In this document: one piece after another, positions 1 to 8,775 of the stretch
Position numbering within the stretch: the stretch's first letter is position 1
Layout of the letters: each line of letters starts with the position of its first letter
Assembly: GCA_002407855.1 (NCBI GenBank)
Contig: DHPF01000006.1
Coordinates: 124,001 to 188,000, forward strand
Length of the DNA: 64,000 nt
Origin: Bacteroidales bacterium UBA5371
Lineage (GTDB): Bacteria > Bacteroidota > Bacteroidia > Bacteroidales > P3
Direction: 5' to 3'
Translations under genes and position numbers: made by a program
Notes under the pieces: generated by a model
Told to the model about the DNA's origin: nothing
Databases searched by the model: none
What the model saw: the letters and a program-made list of their open reading frames with translations, nothing else

Positions 1-11
1 TATAATAAGGT

Positions 12-497
12 ATGAGAACAAGAATTTCAAGATTAGGTTTGTTTGCTGTTCTATTAACAGCAGCACTAAGTATTAGCATTTTTTCTTCCTGCAAGGAAAA
101 AGACGAGAATCCAACAACACCAAAGCCAACTCCTCAATTAGAGTTTTCGGAGTGGAAATTGACTAAGTTTGTGGATGTTCAAAATCAAACATCAATCGCT
201 CCAAACCCTACTGATGAAGGTTGCTTCTTCCTACGTTTTGAACTTAATAAAAGAATCTTTATTCGCTCTTCAAGTAATAACATATTTGGAGATTATATTA
301 TTAATCCAGAAACCTCTTATTTTAAGTTTGAGAACTTAGAGGGTACAGAAGTTGGAGAAGTTGGTGATGGGTATTTATTTATGGAAGGAATAAATAACAC
401 AAGAGCATATTCCATTTCTGATACAATCTTAAAGCTGTATTATAATAATAAGCAAAACTATTTGGAGTTTGAAAAGAGGATTCCTATTACGAATTAA
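12..497 (+). CDS. Small surface lipoprotein, function unknown
   Basis: The 161-residue protein begins with a basic n-region, a hydrophobic stretch and a lipobox (FSSC, Cys at about residue 27) followed by a Lys/Glu/Asp-rich tether and Pro/Thr residues. That is a lipoprotein signal peptide with a Bacteroidota-style acidic export tail, so the mature protein probably sits on the outer membrane, possibly surface exposed. The remaining ~120 residues look like a small beta-rich domain with alternating polar and aromatic residues. I do not recognise the family. Its start lies only 11 bases into the window, so its promoter and any upstream partner are not visible. The next gene has its own promoter, so the two are probably separate units. 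Confidence 0.75.
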   Translation: MRTRISRLGLFAVLLTAALSISIFSSCKEKDENPTTPKPTPQLEFSEWKLTKFVDVQNQTSIAPNPTDEGCFFLRFELNKRIFIRSSSNNIFGDYIINPETSYFKFENLEGTEVGEVGDGYLFMEGINNTRAYSISDTILKLYYNNKQNYLEFEKRIPITN

Positions 498-518
498 GTA
501 GGATACGATTTGTTTTCC

Positions 519-526
519 TACCTTTG
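519..526 (+). promoter_or_regulatory. Bacteroidota -7 element (TACCTTTG) for the NamZ-like gene
   Basis: TACCTTTG fits the TAnnTTTG -7 consensus and lies about 20 bases before the ATG at 547. No good TTTG is seen at the -33 spacing. Its position argues against the in-frame TTG at 541 as the start. Confidence 0.5.
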
Positions 527-546
527 CAGTAAAATTATATTTGTAT

Positions 547-1746
547 ATGAAAAAGCTATATTCTTTTATTGCATTTATTTTCCTATTACTTTGTTTTAAT
601 ATTTCATTTCCTCAAAACATAAAGCTCGGAGCTGAAAGGGTAGAGGAGTATTTGCATTTGTTGCAAGGGAAAAGGGTTGGTGTGGTTGCCAATCAAACTT
701 CTTTAATTGGGAAAACTCATTTGGTTGATTCATTAATTAGTTTGGGAGTAAACCTAAGAGCAATTTATTGTCCGGAGCATGGTTTTAGAGGTGAGGCTGA
801 GGCAGGAGCTATGATAAACTCTTCAATAGATGAAAAGACAAACCTTCCCATAGTTTCGCTTTATGGGAATAACAAGAAACCAAAACAAGAAGAGTTTGAA
901 AAGAATGAAATAATAATCTTTGACTTGCAGGATGTGGGTTGCAGGTTCTATACCTATATTTCCACCCTTCACTATGTTATGGAGGCAGCAGCAGAAAGCA
1001 ATATCCCAATAATTGTTCTTGACAGACCAAACCCTAATGCTTCATTTGTTGATGGAGCAGTTCTTAAAGATGTTTCCTTGGTTAGCTTTGTGGGAATGCA
1101 TCCTGTACCAATTGTTTATGGAATGACAATTGGGGAATATGCCAAGATGATTAACGGAGAGTGTTGGATAGGAACGTCAAACAAAAGAGTGATTGGCGAA
1201 AAAGGGAAGTTGGAATGCGATTTAACCATTATCCCCTTAGAGAACTACAACCATAACACCCCATATTCCTTACCCATAGCTCCAAGTCCAAATCTAAAAA
1301 CAGATAATGCAATTTCTCTTTACCCATCAATATGTTGGTTTGAAGGAACTCCAATAAGCGTTGGAAGAGGAACAGATACCCCCTTTGAGATAATAGGTTT
1401 CCCAAACTACAAGGCCAAAACCTTCAAAGCAAATGAAGTGATTAGCTTTACCCCAAGGGTAATAAAAGGAGTAAGCGACAACCCTCCCCACAAGAATCAA
1501 GCTTGCAGAGGACTTAAACTTAAATACAATAATAATAAGGCAATAGACCTAAGTTATTTAATTGAGATGTATGCTTCCTATCCCTATAAGGAGAAGTTTT
1601 TCCAGCCTTTCTTTGATAAGCTTGCAGGCACCAAAGAGTTGAAAGAGCTGATAAGGCAAAACCTTTCTCCTGAAGAAATAAAGCAAACTTGGGCAAAAGA
1701 CTTGGAAGAGTTTAAGAAGATAAGGGAGAAGTATCTTATTTATTAA
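547..1746 (+). CDS. NamZ-like exo-beta-N-acetylmuramidase (DUF1343 family), exported
   Basis: The 399-residue protein starts with a clean signal peptide (MKKLYSFIAFIFLL, cleavage near FPQ) and runs as a single DUF1343 domain. Family-typical segments are PEHGFRGEA (residue ~76 onward), DLQDVGCRFYTYI and LDRPNP. Characterised members (NamZ, formerly YbbC, of Bacillus) release N-acetylmuramic acid from the non-reducing ends of peptidoglycan fragments, so the likely role is periplasmic wall recycling. The ATG at 547 was preferred over an in-frame TTG two codons upstream because it gives a normal signal peptide and suits the promoter distance. Length and motifs look intact. Enzyme activity is inferred from the family only. 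Confidence 0.85.
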   Translation: MKKLYSFIAFIFLLLCFNISFPQNIKLGAERVEEYLHLLQGKRVGVVANQTSLIGKTHLVDSLISLGVNLRAIYCPEHGFRGEAEAGAMINSSIDEKTNLPIVSLYGNNKKPKQEEFEKNEIIIFDLQDVGCRFYTYISTLHYVMEAAAESNIPIIVLDRPNPNASFVDGAVLKDVSLVSFVGMHPVPIVYGMTIGEYAKMINGECWIGTSNKRVIGEKGKLECDLTIIPLENYNHNTPYSLPIAPSPNLKTDNAISLYPSICWFEGTPISVGRGTDTPFEIIGFPNYKAKTFKANEVISFTPRVIKGVSDNPPHKNQACRGLKLKYNNNKAIDLSYLIEMYASYPYKEKFFQPFFDKLAGTKELKELIRQNLSPEEIKQTWAKDLEEFKKIREKYLIY

Positions 1747-1764
1747 CCATCTTTTTGCTTAACC

Positions 1765-1790
1765 TGACCCGTCCTGAATAAGGTTGACAG
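1765..1790 (+). repeat. Possible degenerate insertion-sequence end, copy A
   Basis: A 26-base stretch just after the NamZ-like stop contains CCTGAATAAGGTTGACA. Ungapped, it matches a second site at 22783-22808 at roughly two thirds of positions, sharing a CGT, AATAAG and ACAG framework. Text of this kind resembles terminal sequence of some transposable elements in Bacteroidota, but that is recollection, not a search. No transposase remains nearby. Confidence 0.25.
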
Positions 1791-1883
1791 ATTTGTAATT
1801 AGTCCTAAATGTTATTTACACTTTTTATTTATTGTCCTGTTTTAATAATCAGCTAATTTGAATGCTTGAAAAGATTATATTTC

Positions 1884-1911
1884 TTTGTTAAAGGAAAAAG
1901 AATTATTTTTG
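1884..1911 (+). promoter_or_regulatory. Promoter of the ffh-folD-queE-phoH operon
   Basis: TTTG (1884-1887), 16 bases, then TATTTTTG (1904-1911) fits the Bacteroidota promoter pattern, although the spacer is short. It predicts transcription starting about 30 bases before the ffh ATG at 1948. Confidence 0.5.
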
Positions 1912-1947
1912 CAAGTCAATAATATATTCATAATTGTAATTTGTTTT

Positions 1948-3270
1948 ATGTTTGAGAATTTAAGTGAAAAGTTAGAGAAGTCGTTTAAGATACTAAAAGG
2001 GCAGGGCAAGATAACCGAAATTAATGTTGCTGAAACTTTAAAGGAAGTTCGCAAAGCGTTAATTGATGCCGACGTTAGTTATGCTATTGCTAAGGAGTTT
2101 TGTGATAAGGTGAAACAAAAAGCCTTGGGTAAGAATGTTCTTACTGCCATTGAGCCTGGTCAATTGATGATTAAGATAGTCAATGATGAGTTAAAAGAAC
2201 TAATGGGTTCAGAGGTTCAAGAGGTTAATATTAAAGGCTCGCCCGCTGTTGTTCTTATTGCGGGCTTACAAGGTAGTGGTAAAACTACGTTTTCGGCAAA
2301 GTTCGCAAATTATCTTAAAACTAAGAAGGGAAAGAAAGTACTTTTGGTTGCCGCAGACGTTTATCGTCCAGCTGCTATTAATCAATTGCAGGTTCTTGGT
2401 GAGCAGATAGGTGTTTCGGTATATACTGAAGAAATTAAAGACCCTGTGCAAATTGCAAAGAATGCTGTAAGGGATGCCAAGGATAAGGGTGTAAATGTTG
2501 TTATTGTGGATACCGCTGGTCGTTTGGCTATTGACGAGCAGATGATGAACGAAATAAGTTCAATTAAGAAAACTATCAATCCTCAGGAAACTTTATTTGT
2601 TGTGGATAGTATGACGGGTCAAGATGCTGTAAATACTGCAAAGGCTTTTAATGATAGGTTGAATTTTGATGGGGTTGTGCTTACTAAGCTTGATGGCGAC
2701 ACAAGAGGTGGTGCTGCTTTAACAATACGTCATGTGGTAAATAAGCCTATTAAGTTTGTTGGAATTGGCGAAAAGATGGAAGCCTTAGATGTTTTTCATC
2801 CCGACAGAATGGCCTCTCGTATCTTAGGAATGGGTGATATTGTCTCATTGGTTGAAAAGGCACAAGAACAATACGATGAAAAGGAGGCAAGACGGCTTAC
2901 CAAGAAACTGAAAACAAATGAATTTAACTTCAATGATTTTCTTTCTCAGATACATCAGATAAAGAAGATGGGTAATATAAAAGATTTAATGGGGATGATA
3001 CCGGGTGTTGGTAAGATGATGAAAGATATTGATGTAAGTGATGATGCCTTCAAAGGTATTGAAGCAATAATAGGTTCTATGACTCCGTTTGAAAGAGAAA
3101 ACCCTTCAAGGATTGATGGCAGCAGGCGTAAGAGAATAGCTCTTGGAAGTGGTACAAGCATTGAAGAAGTAAACCGACTCTTAAAGCAGTTTGAACAGAC
3201 AAGAAAGATGATGAAACAAGTTGGAGGAGGAAATAAAATGAACGCATTAAAAAATATTAGAGGAATTTAA
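1948..3270 (+). CDS. ffh: Signal recognition particle GTPase Ffh (SRP54)
   Basis: The 440-residue protein has the full SRP54 order. An N-terminal helical bundle (MFENLSEKLEKSFKILKG) comes first. A GTPase G domain follows with P-loop GLQGSGKTT, DTAGR and TKLDGDTRGGAA. The C-terminal M domain is Met-rich and contains the RNA-binding SRIDGSRRKRIALGSG stretch. It binds 4.5S RNA and hydrophobic signal sequences and delivers ribosomes to FtsY at the inner membrane. The ATG at 1948 was chosen because the protein then begins exactly like other Ffh proteins, and the upstream extension would start before the promoter. It heads a tight operon, with folD 5 bases downstream. Nothing is missing. Confidence 0.97.
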   Translation: MFENLSEKLEKSFKILKGQGKITEINVAETLKEVRKALIDADVSYAIAKEFCDKVKQKALGKNVLTAIEPGQLMIKIVNDELKELMGSEVQEVNIKGSPAVVLIAGLQGSGKTTFSAKFANYLKTKKGKKVLLVAADVYRPAAINQLQVLGEQIGVSVYTEEIKDPVQIAKNAVRDAKDKGVNVVIVDTAGRLAIDEQMMNEISSIKKTINPQETLFVVDSMTGQDAVNTAKAFNDRLNFDGVVLTKLDGDTRGGAALTIRHVVNKPIKFVGIGEKMEALDVFHPDRMASRILGMGDIVSLVEKAQEQYDEKEARRLTKKLKTNEFNFNDFLSQIHQIKKMGNIKDLMGMIPGVGKMMKDIDVSDDAFKGIEAIIGSMTPFERENPSRIDGSRRKRIALGSGTSIEEVNRLLKQFEQTRKMMKQVGGGNKMNALKNIRGI

Positions 3271-3275
3271 AAGAT

Positions 3276-4181
3276 ATGGAAAATAAGAAAGAACCGATTA
3301 TTATTGATGGAAAGCTTATTGCAAGTGAGGTAAAGAAAGAGTTAGCACAAGAGGTAGTAGCCCTTTTAGATGAAGGTAAGCGTCCTCCTCATTTGGTTGC
3401 AGTTATTGTTGGAGAAGATGGAGCAAGTCAATCTTATGTTGCAAGCAAAGAAAAACAAAGCAAGGAGGTTGGTTTTATGTCGTCAGTGTATCGTTTCCCT
3501 GATACGATAACCGAGCAAGAGCTTTTAAAAACAATAGATTTCCTTAATAAAGATAATGAAGTAGATGGATTTATTGTGCAATTACCTTTGCCAAAACACA
3601 TAAATGAACAAAAGATAATAGAAAGCATTGACCCAAGAAAAGATGTTGATGGTTTTCATCCAATGAATGGTGGGCGATTGATGTATAATATGCCTTGCTT
3701 TGTTCCTGCCACTCCTTTTGGAATTATGACCATGCTTCAAAGAGCTAATATTGAAACCGTAGGAAAGAATTGTGTTGTTTTGGGAAGAAGTAATATTGTA
3801 GGAACTCCTATGTCTGTTTTGATGTCAAGAAATAGTGCCAATGCCAATTGTACAGTAACTCTTTGTCATAGCAAAACTAAGGATTTAAAAGAAGTTTGTA
3901 AGAGAGCAGACATTTTAATTATTGCAATAGGTAAGCCAGAGTTTCTTACCGAAGATATGGTTAAGCAGGGTGCTGTTGTAATTGATGTTGGTATTCATAG
4001 GGTTGAAGATAAGACTAAGGAAAAAGGATACAGGATTGTTGGGGATGTAAAATTTGATGAGGTAGCTCCAAAATGCTCTCATATAACCCCTGTTCCCGGA
4101 GGCGTAGGTATGCTAACCGTTGTTTCTTTATTACAAAACACACTCAAAGCCTACAAACACGAAATCTATCCAGAGGATTAA
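3276..4181 (+). CDS. folD: FolD: methylenetetrahydrofolate dehydrogenase / cyclohydrolase
   Basis: The 301-residue protein has the FolD signatures: the substrate-site SQSYVASKEK with catalytic Lys at about residue 58, VDGFIVQLPLPKH, the dinucleotide-binding VLGRSNIVGTP, and C-terminal PVPGGVGMLTV. It interconverts 5,10-methylene-, methenyl- and 10-formyl-tetrahydrofolate in the cytosol, feeding purine, formyl-Met and one-carbon metabolism. It sits 5 bases after ffh and 13 before queE, so it is almost certainly cotranscribed with both. The folate link to the formiminotransferase-cyclodeaminase near 14 kb is metabolic only. Confidence 0.97.
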   Translation: MENKKEPIIIDGKLIASEVKKELAQEVVALLDEGKRPPHLVAVIVGEDGASQSYVASKEKQSKEVGFMSSVYRFPDTITEQELLKTIDFLNKDNEVDGFIVQLPLPKHINEQKIIESIDPRKDVDGFHPMNGGRLMYNMPCFVPATPFGIMTMLQRANIETVGKNCVVLGRSNIVGTPMSVLMSRNSANANCTVTLCHSKTKDLKEVCKRADILIIAIGKPEFLTEDMVKQGAVVIDVGIHRVEDKTKEKGYRIVGDVKFDEVAPKCSHITPVPGGVGMLTVVSLLQNTLKAYKHEIYPED

Positions 4182-4194
4182 TATAATCAAAACC

Positions 4195-4824
4195 TTGACA
4201 CAAGAAGAAAGAATTGAAAAAGGGGAATTGCTGCCTGTAATGGAAGAATTCTACTCTTTGCAGGGGGAAGGCTTCAATACAGGAATGGCTGCTTATTTTA
4301 TAAGAATTGGTGGTTGTGATGTGGGCTGTTATTTTTGTGATGTAAAAGAGGCTTGGGACGCTTCTGTTCTTGCACCTTCAAGTATTGATGATGTGGTTAA
4401 AAGAGCTATGCAATATCCTGCCAAGAGCGTTATTGTTACAGGAGGAGAGCCTCTTCTTTATAATCTTGATACGCTTTGCAAAAAGCTAAAAGACAATTCC
4501 ATTGAAACAATTCTTGAAACCTCTGGCTCTTCCAAAATGAGTGGTTATTGGGATTGGGTTTGTATTTCGGCAAAGAGGAATATTCCTCCTCTTGAAGAGA
4601 ACTTAAAGTATGCTAATGAGTTGAAGATGATAATTTGCGAAGATAAAGATTTTTGTTTTGCCGAAGAGTATGCTGAAAAAGTCAATATAAATAGCTGTTT
4701 ATTATACTTACAACCAGAATGGAGCGTTAGTGAAATAATGATGCCAAAGATTGTTGAATACATTAAACAAAACCCCAAATGGAGAATATCCCTTCAAAGC
4801 CACAAATATATGCAGATACCATAG
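4195..4824 (+). CDS. queE: QueE: 7-carboxy-7-deazaguanine synthase (radical SAM)
   Basis: The ~209-residue protein contains PVMEEFYSLQGEGFNTG and GGCDVGCYFCD, a CX3CX2C radical-SAM cluster motif in the QueE context, followed by VTGGEPLL. QueE makes the 7-deazaguanine core of queuosine from carboxy-tetrahydropterin. The start is uncertain. A TTG at 4195, 13 bases after folD, gives the usual family length and N-terminus; an ATG at 4240 would cut just before the conserved segment, and reading further upstream runs into folD. The 3' end overlaps sequence upstream of the next gene. The queuosine pathway also appears later in the window as tgt. Confidence 0.92.
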   Translation: MTQEERIEKGELLPVMEEFYSLQGEGFNTGMAAYFIRIGGCDVGCYFCDVKEAWDASVLAPSSIDDVVKRAMQYPAKSVIVTGGEPLLYNLDTLCKKLKDNSIETILETSGSSKMSGYWDWVCISAKRNIPPLEENLKYANELKMIICEDKDFCFAEEYAEKVNINSCLLYLQPEWSVSEIMMPKIVEYIKQNPKWRISLQSHKYMQIP

Positions 4825-4862
4825 GCAGAAAAAACTCTTTTCAAAAGAAAGGAAATTCTCTT

Positions 4863-6794
4863 TTGAAGTTAATTTTTTGTCTTTTGATTCTAATTTTTTC
4901 TTATCAAGTTTCATTTTCTCAAACCAATCCTAAGGCAGAAAAGGAGTTTAAGAAAGCACTTAACTACTTAGATAAGAAAAGAAATGATAAAGCAATAGAA
5001 TATCTAAATAAAGCTCTTGCAATAGATAATAATTATCCCGATGCCTTGATTTGTATGGCAGAGATATACTATAACCAAAGTCAAGAATTGGATTCTGTTA
5101 AACTCTTAGCCTTTCCCTACTATAAGAAACTCGTTGAAGTAAGTCCAGATTACGATATTAATGCTCACGTTCGTTTGGGGGAATGCTATCTCTTTGAATA
5201 TGACACAGAGAAAGCAAAATATCATTTTAATTACGCCATTTCAAAATACAAAGCTCCCAAAGACCAGAAGCGAATTGACTTAGCTAAAAGGAAATTGGAG
5301 CAAGTGAGCTTTATGGAATATGCATTAAAGAATCCTGTGGAGTTTAAGCCAAAGAATATGGGCAAAAGTATTAACACTAATTACGATGAATATCTTCCAA
5401 CCCTTACTGCTGATGAGCAAACATTTATTTTCACAAGGCTTATTCCTGATACTTCTGATTTTGGATTACGAGTACAAATGGTGGAAGACTTTTTTGAAAC
5501 AAACAAGATAGAAGATAAATGGGAGGAAGCTCAGAAGATGCCTTCACCTTTCAATTCCTTAGAGAATGAAGGAGCATTATCTATTTCCCCAGACGGAAGA
5601 GTAGCATATTTCACTCGTTGCAATGCAAGAGATGGATTTGGTAGCTGTGATTTGTATTACTCTGAAAAGATAGGTAGGCGTTGGACTGAGCCCAAGAACA
5701 TGGGAGCAATGGTCAATTCATCTGCATGGGACTCTCAACCAACGATAGCTTCCGATGGCAGAACTCTTTTCTTTGTTTCCAATCGTAGAGGAGGGAAAGG
5801 AAAGAACGATATTTGGTACACCTATAAGCAAGATAATGGCAAGTGGAGAAAACCGGTCAATTTAGATTCCATAATCAATACCGAAGGAGATGAAATGTAT
5901 CCTTTTATTCACCCAAGCAACACAACGCTTTATTTCTCTTCGGACTACCATGCAGGAATGGGAGGAATGGATATTTTCTATTCTAATATTGTAAATGGAC
6001 GCTTTACTCCACCGCAAAACATTGGCTATCCCGTTAATACATCTGCAAACGAAACAAGCTTTATTGTTTCCCCGAGTGGTAAGAAAGCAATCTTTTCTGC
6101 CCAGCTCAAAGATGGTTTTGGAGGAAAAGACCTTTACGAATTTGATTTGTATCAAAAAGCACAGCCAACTCCTGTTGTGTATATGAAAGGTAGAGCCTAC
6201 GATAAGCTAACTCGCAAGCCTTTGGAAGTAAATTTTGAAGTAAAAGATATAAACAAAAATCTTCTTAAAGCTTCCTCTGTTTCCGACCCCAAAACAGGAG
6301 AATACCTTGTTGTGCTTCCTTTGGGGGTGGAGTATGCTCTTAATGCATGGGCAGAGGGTTATCTTTTCTACTCCGAAAATTTCCAACTTTCCGACATTAA
6401 TCAAACAAACGCCTACAATAAAGATATTTTCCTAACGCCAATTCAAGAAGGAGAAAGCGTAGTGCTTAATAATATATTCTTTAAAACAAATTCTGCGGAA
6501 TTGGAATCAAGATCTATAACAGAGCTTAATACATTATTGGAGCTCCTAACAAAGAATGCCAGCATAAGAATTGAAATATCAGGACATACTGATAATGTTG
6601 GAACTCCACAATACAATATTGACCTTTCCACCAAAAGAGCAAATAGCGTTAAAGATTATTTGGTTTCAAAGGGAATTGCACAAGACAGGCTTACTGCAAT
6701 AGGCTATGGGCAGACAATGCCAATTGCCGACAACACAACCGAAGAGGGAAGAGCCAAAAACCGCAGAACAGAGTTTAAAATCATTAAAAAATAA
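4863..6794 (+). CDS. PorE-like envelope protein: TPR + PD40 propeller + CRD + OmpA
   Basis: The domain order is signal peptide (MKLIFCLLILIFSYQVSFSQ), TPR-like helices (EKEFKKALNYLDKKRNDKAIEYL), a PD40/WD40-like propeller with repeated SPDGR and SDGRTLFFVSNR units, a carboxypeptidase-regulatory-like segment (RKPLEVNFEVKD), and a C-terminal OmpA domain with SGHTDNVGTPQYN and KNRRTEF. This TPR-propeller-CRD-OmpA architecture is that of PorE, the T9SS protein of Porphyromonas gingivalis that binds peptidoglycan near the PorP complex. Other Bacteroidota OmpA paralogues share parts of it, so PorE identity is an inference. A TTG start at 4863 gives a textbook signal peptide with AAAGGA upstream. 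An ATG at 4779, inside queE, would add 28 residues and is the alternative start. Distances suggest it belongs to the ffh operon. Confidence 0.8.
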   Translation: MKLIFCLLILIFSYQVSFSQTNPKAEKEFKKALNYLDKKRNDKAIEYLNKALAIDNNYPDALICMAEIYYNQSQELDSVKLLAFPYYKKLVEVSPDYDINAHVRLGECYLFEYDTEKAKYHFNYAISKYKAPKDQKRIDLAKRKLEQVSFMEYALKNPVEFKPKNMGKSINTNYDEYLPTLTADEQTFIFTRLIPDTSDFGLRVQMVEDFFETNKIEDKWEEAQKMPSPFNSLENEGALSISPDGRVAYFTRCNARDGFGSCDLYYSEKIGRRWTEPKNMGAMVNSSAWDSQPTIASDGRTLFFVSNRRGGKGKNDIWYTYKQDNGKWRKPVNLDSIINTEGDEMYPFIHPSNTTLYFSSDYHAGMGGMDIFYSNIVNGRFTPPQNIGYPVNTSANETSFIVSPSGKKAIFSAQLKDGFGGKDLYEFDLYQKAQPTPVVYMKGRAYDKLTRKPLEVNFEVKDINKNLLKASSVSDPKTGEYLVVLPLGVEYALNAWAEGYLFYSENFQLSDINQTNAYNKDIFLTPIQEGESVVLNNIFFKTNSAELESRSITELNTLLELLTKNASIRIEISGHTDNVGTPQYNIDLSTKRANSVKDYLVSKGIAQDRLTAIGYGQTMPIADNTTEEGRAKNRRTEFKIIKK

Positions 6795-6808
6795 TACACG
6801 TAAATTAA

Positions 6809-7756
6809 ATGACAGAAAAGGTCTTAGAGCTTAGCGATATATCGCTTGTTGATTTCTTCGGAGTAAATGAAAAGAACCTAAATTTTCTTTCCATACTTTA
6901 TCCAAATGTTGAATTAATTCAAAGAGGGGATAAGTTGAAAATTATTGGTAAAGAAAGGAATGTTAAAGAATTTGGAGGGGTGTTTAATGAACTTTTAAAA
7001 CTTTACCGCAAAGAAGGGAAGATGAATGAAAAGCTTATAATGAGTGTGGTAAATACTCCTGTGGAAGAAACGAATGAAATTGCGGATTGTGGTGATGTTT
7101 TGGTTTATGGACGCAATGGTTTAATCATAAAGGCACAAACTCCCAATCAAAAACAAATGGTTAAATCCATAAAGGATAATGATATGCTCTTTGCCTTAGG
7201 GCCTGCTGGTTCTGGAAAAACTTATACTGCTGTTGCCCTTGCAGTAAAAGCCCTTAAAGCAAAGCAGGTGAGAAGAATAATCCTAACACGTCCAGCAGTT
7301 GAAGCAGGAGAGAACCTTGGTTTCCTCCCAGGCGACCTTAAAGACAAGCTTGACCCATACCTTCAACCACTCTATGATGCCCTAAGGGATATGCTTGTTC
7401 AGCAAAAGCTTGACCAATATCTTGAAGACAGAACAATTGAGATAGCACCTCTTGCATTTATGAGAGGAAGAACCCTCGATAATGCCTTTGTGATATTAGA
7501 TGAAGCACAGAATGCAACTTATTCGCAGATAAAAATGTTTCTTACCCGTATGGGACGCAATGCTAAATTCATAATTACTGCCGACCCAACACAAATTGAC
7601 CTTCCTCGCAATCAGCCTTCAGGACTAAAAGATGTGGAGAAATTCCTAAGGAAAGTTGAGGGCATAGACTTTATCTATTTAAAAGAATATGATATTATCC
7701 GTCATCCCCTTGTAACCAAAATAGTTGAAGCCTACACAAAAGAAGAGAAGAAATAG
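6809..7756 (+). CDS. phoH: PhoH-family ATPase
   Basis: The 315-residue protein has an N-terminal KH-like region of about 100 residues and a PhoH ATPase core: Walker A GPAGSGKTYT (131-140), RPAVEAGENLGFLPGDLKDK and Walker B VILDEAQN (~228-235). This is the PhoH/YbeZ type, usually linked to RNA metabolism and ribosome maturation in concert with YbeY, although the exact activity is unsettled. YbeY is not visible here. It follows the PorE-like gene by 14 bases with no promoter between them and closes the operon; the next gene converges from the other strand 7 bases beyond. Confidence 0.93.
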   Translation: MTEKVLELSDISLVDFFGVNEKNLNFLSILYPNVELIQRGDKLKIIGKERNVKEFGGVFNELLKLYRKEGKMNEKLIMSVVNTPVEETNEIADCGDVLVYGRNGLIIKAQTPNQKQMVKSIKDNDMLFALGPAGSGKTYTAVALAVKALKAKQVRRIILTRPAVEAGENLGFLPGDLKDKLDPYLQPLYDALRDMLVQQKLDQYLEDRTIEIAPLAFMRGRTLDNAFVILDEAQNATYSQIKMFLTRMGRNAKFIITADPTQIDLPRNQPSGLKDVEKFLRKVEGIDFIYLKEYDIIRHPLVTKIVEAYTKEEKK

Positions 7757-7763
7757 AGGCTAA

Positions 7764-8636
7764 TTAATCTTTATAGTACTTTATTTTGCGTTTGGTGATA
7801 CTATTTATTCTCATATCAACATCATACTCTATTCTCTTTACCCAATTAAAATTATCATCATATTTATATTCGTAAATTTTAACAGAAATATATTTATCCT
7901 TTATAAAATACCTTGCTTTCATAATCATATCCCCTTCTAAGTTGTAAACAAAAAAAGTTTCATCTTTTTTATTTCCATCTTTATAATAATACTCCTCTTT
8001 AATCCTATTTCCATATTCATCAAGTGTATAAACTAATTTTGAATCAAAATCACCAAGCCTATTATATCTTTCCCATACAATCATTCGTCCATTAGTATCC
8101 CTAATATAAATGTCCTTCCAAAAAGTAGAATCTTTTATCCCTTTAGACAACTCTTCAATACAATTACCTTTATCATCATATTTATAGTAATAATTATAGT
8201 TTAGTTTATTATAACTATACCATTTTTCCTCACTAATATTCCCTTTCTCATCGTAAATATACTCATATCGACATGGATAAGTATATTTATTACCATTCTC
8301 ATAATTAGAATCTATACTTTCTATACAATCCCCTCTTTCATTGTATTTGTAAAATTCTCTATCCCTATAATCCCCTCCATGATAACTTGGTTTATCTTTA
8401 TAAATAATATTCCCATTATAATTAAACTCACTATATTCGTACCAAAACTCTTCATTAATAGGAATCAATCCAAAGAAGATTCTTTTTTCTTCATAATATT
8501 TTCCCTTCACACTCTTAACCTTTCCCCTTAATCCCTCACTCTCTGCATCAGACTTCTTTTTGCTTTGAGCATTGGTTGTTAGACTAAAGCCTAAAAAGAC
8601 AAATATGCTGATAATTAGTACTATTTTTCTTTCCAT
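7764..8636 (-). CDS. Exported YD/RHS-like repeat protein, function unknown
   Basis: The 290-residue protein has a signal peptide (MERKIVLIISIFVFLGFSL, cleavage near NAQ). The mature part consists of repeated Tyr-rich units of the type YKYDDKGNCIEE, YIYDEKGNISEE and YTLDEYGNRIKEE, at least six in all. These resemble YD repeats of RHS proteins, but there is no toxin core or C-terminal toxin domain, and the protein is short. It is probably periplasmic or outer-membrane associated. The ATG at 8636 was preferred over a longer frame because it places the signal peptide at the N-terminus and suits the promoter at 8685-8692. It is a stand-alone gene converging on phoH. Confidence 0.75.
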   Translation of the reverse strand: MERKIVLIISIFVFLGFSLTTNAQSKKKSDAESEGLRGKVKSVKGKYYEEKRIFFGLIPINEEFWYEYSEFNYNGNIIYKDKPSYHGGDYRDREFYKYNERGDCIESIDSNYENGNKYTYPCRYEYIYDEKGNISEEKWYSYNKLNYNYYYKYDDKGNCIEELSKGIKDSTFWKDIYIRDTNGRMIVWERYNRLGDFDSKLVYTLDEYGNRIKEEYYYKDGNKKDETFFVYNLEGDMIMKARYFIKDKYISVKIYEYKYDDNFNWVKRIEYDVDMRINSITKRKIKYYKD

Positions 8637-8684
8637 TATTGCTAAATTAATTTCTAATAAACTTTTTCCTATTGTTGAGTAAGG

Positions 8685-8692
8685 CAAAAGTA
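8685..8692 (-). promoter_or_regulatory. -7 element (TACTTTTG) for the YD-repeat gene
   Basis: On the minus strand TACTTTTG matches the TAnnTTTG consensus and predicts a leader of about 40 bases. No TTTG is found at the expected -33 distance. Confidence 0.45.
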
Positions 8693-8775
8693 ATATAAAT
8701 ATTTAAATACTACTTTCTTCTAATCAAATAAAATCAAATAATACTAATTCAATAAATGCAGTTATTCTTTATTCA

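Noticed and set aside
4120..4194. Longer start for queE inside folD
   Set aside because: It would overlap folD by 60 bases and add text unlike QueE; the TTG at 4195 gives family-typical length.
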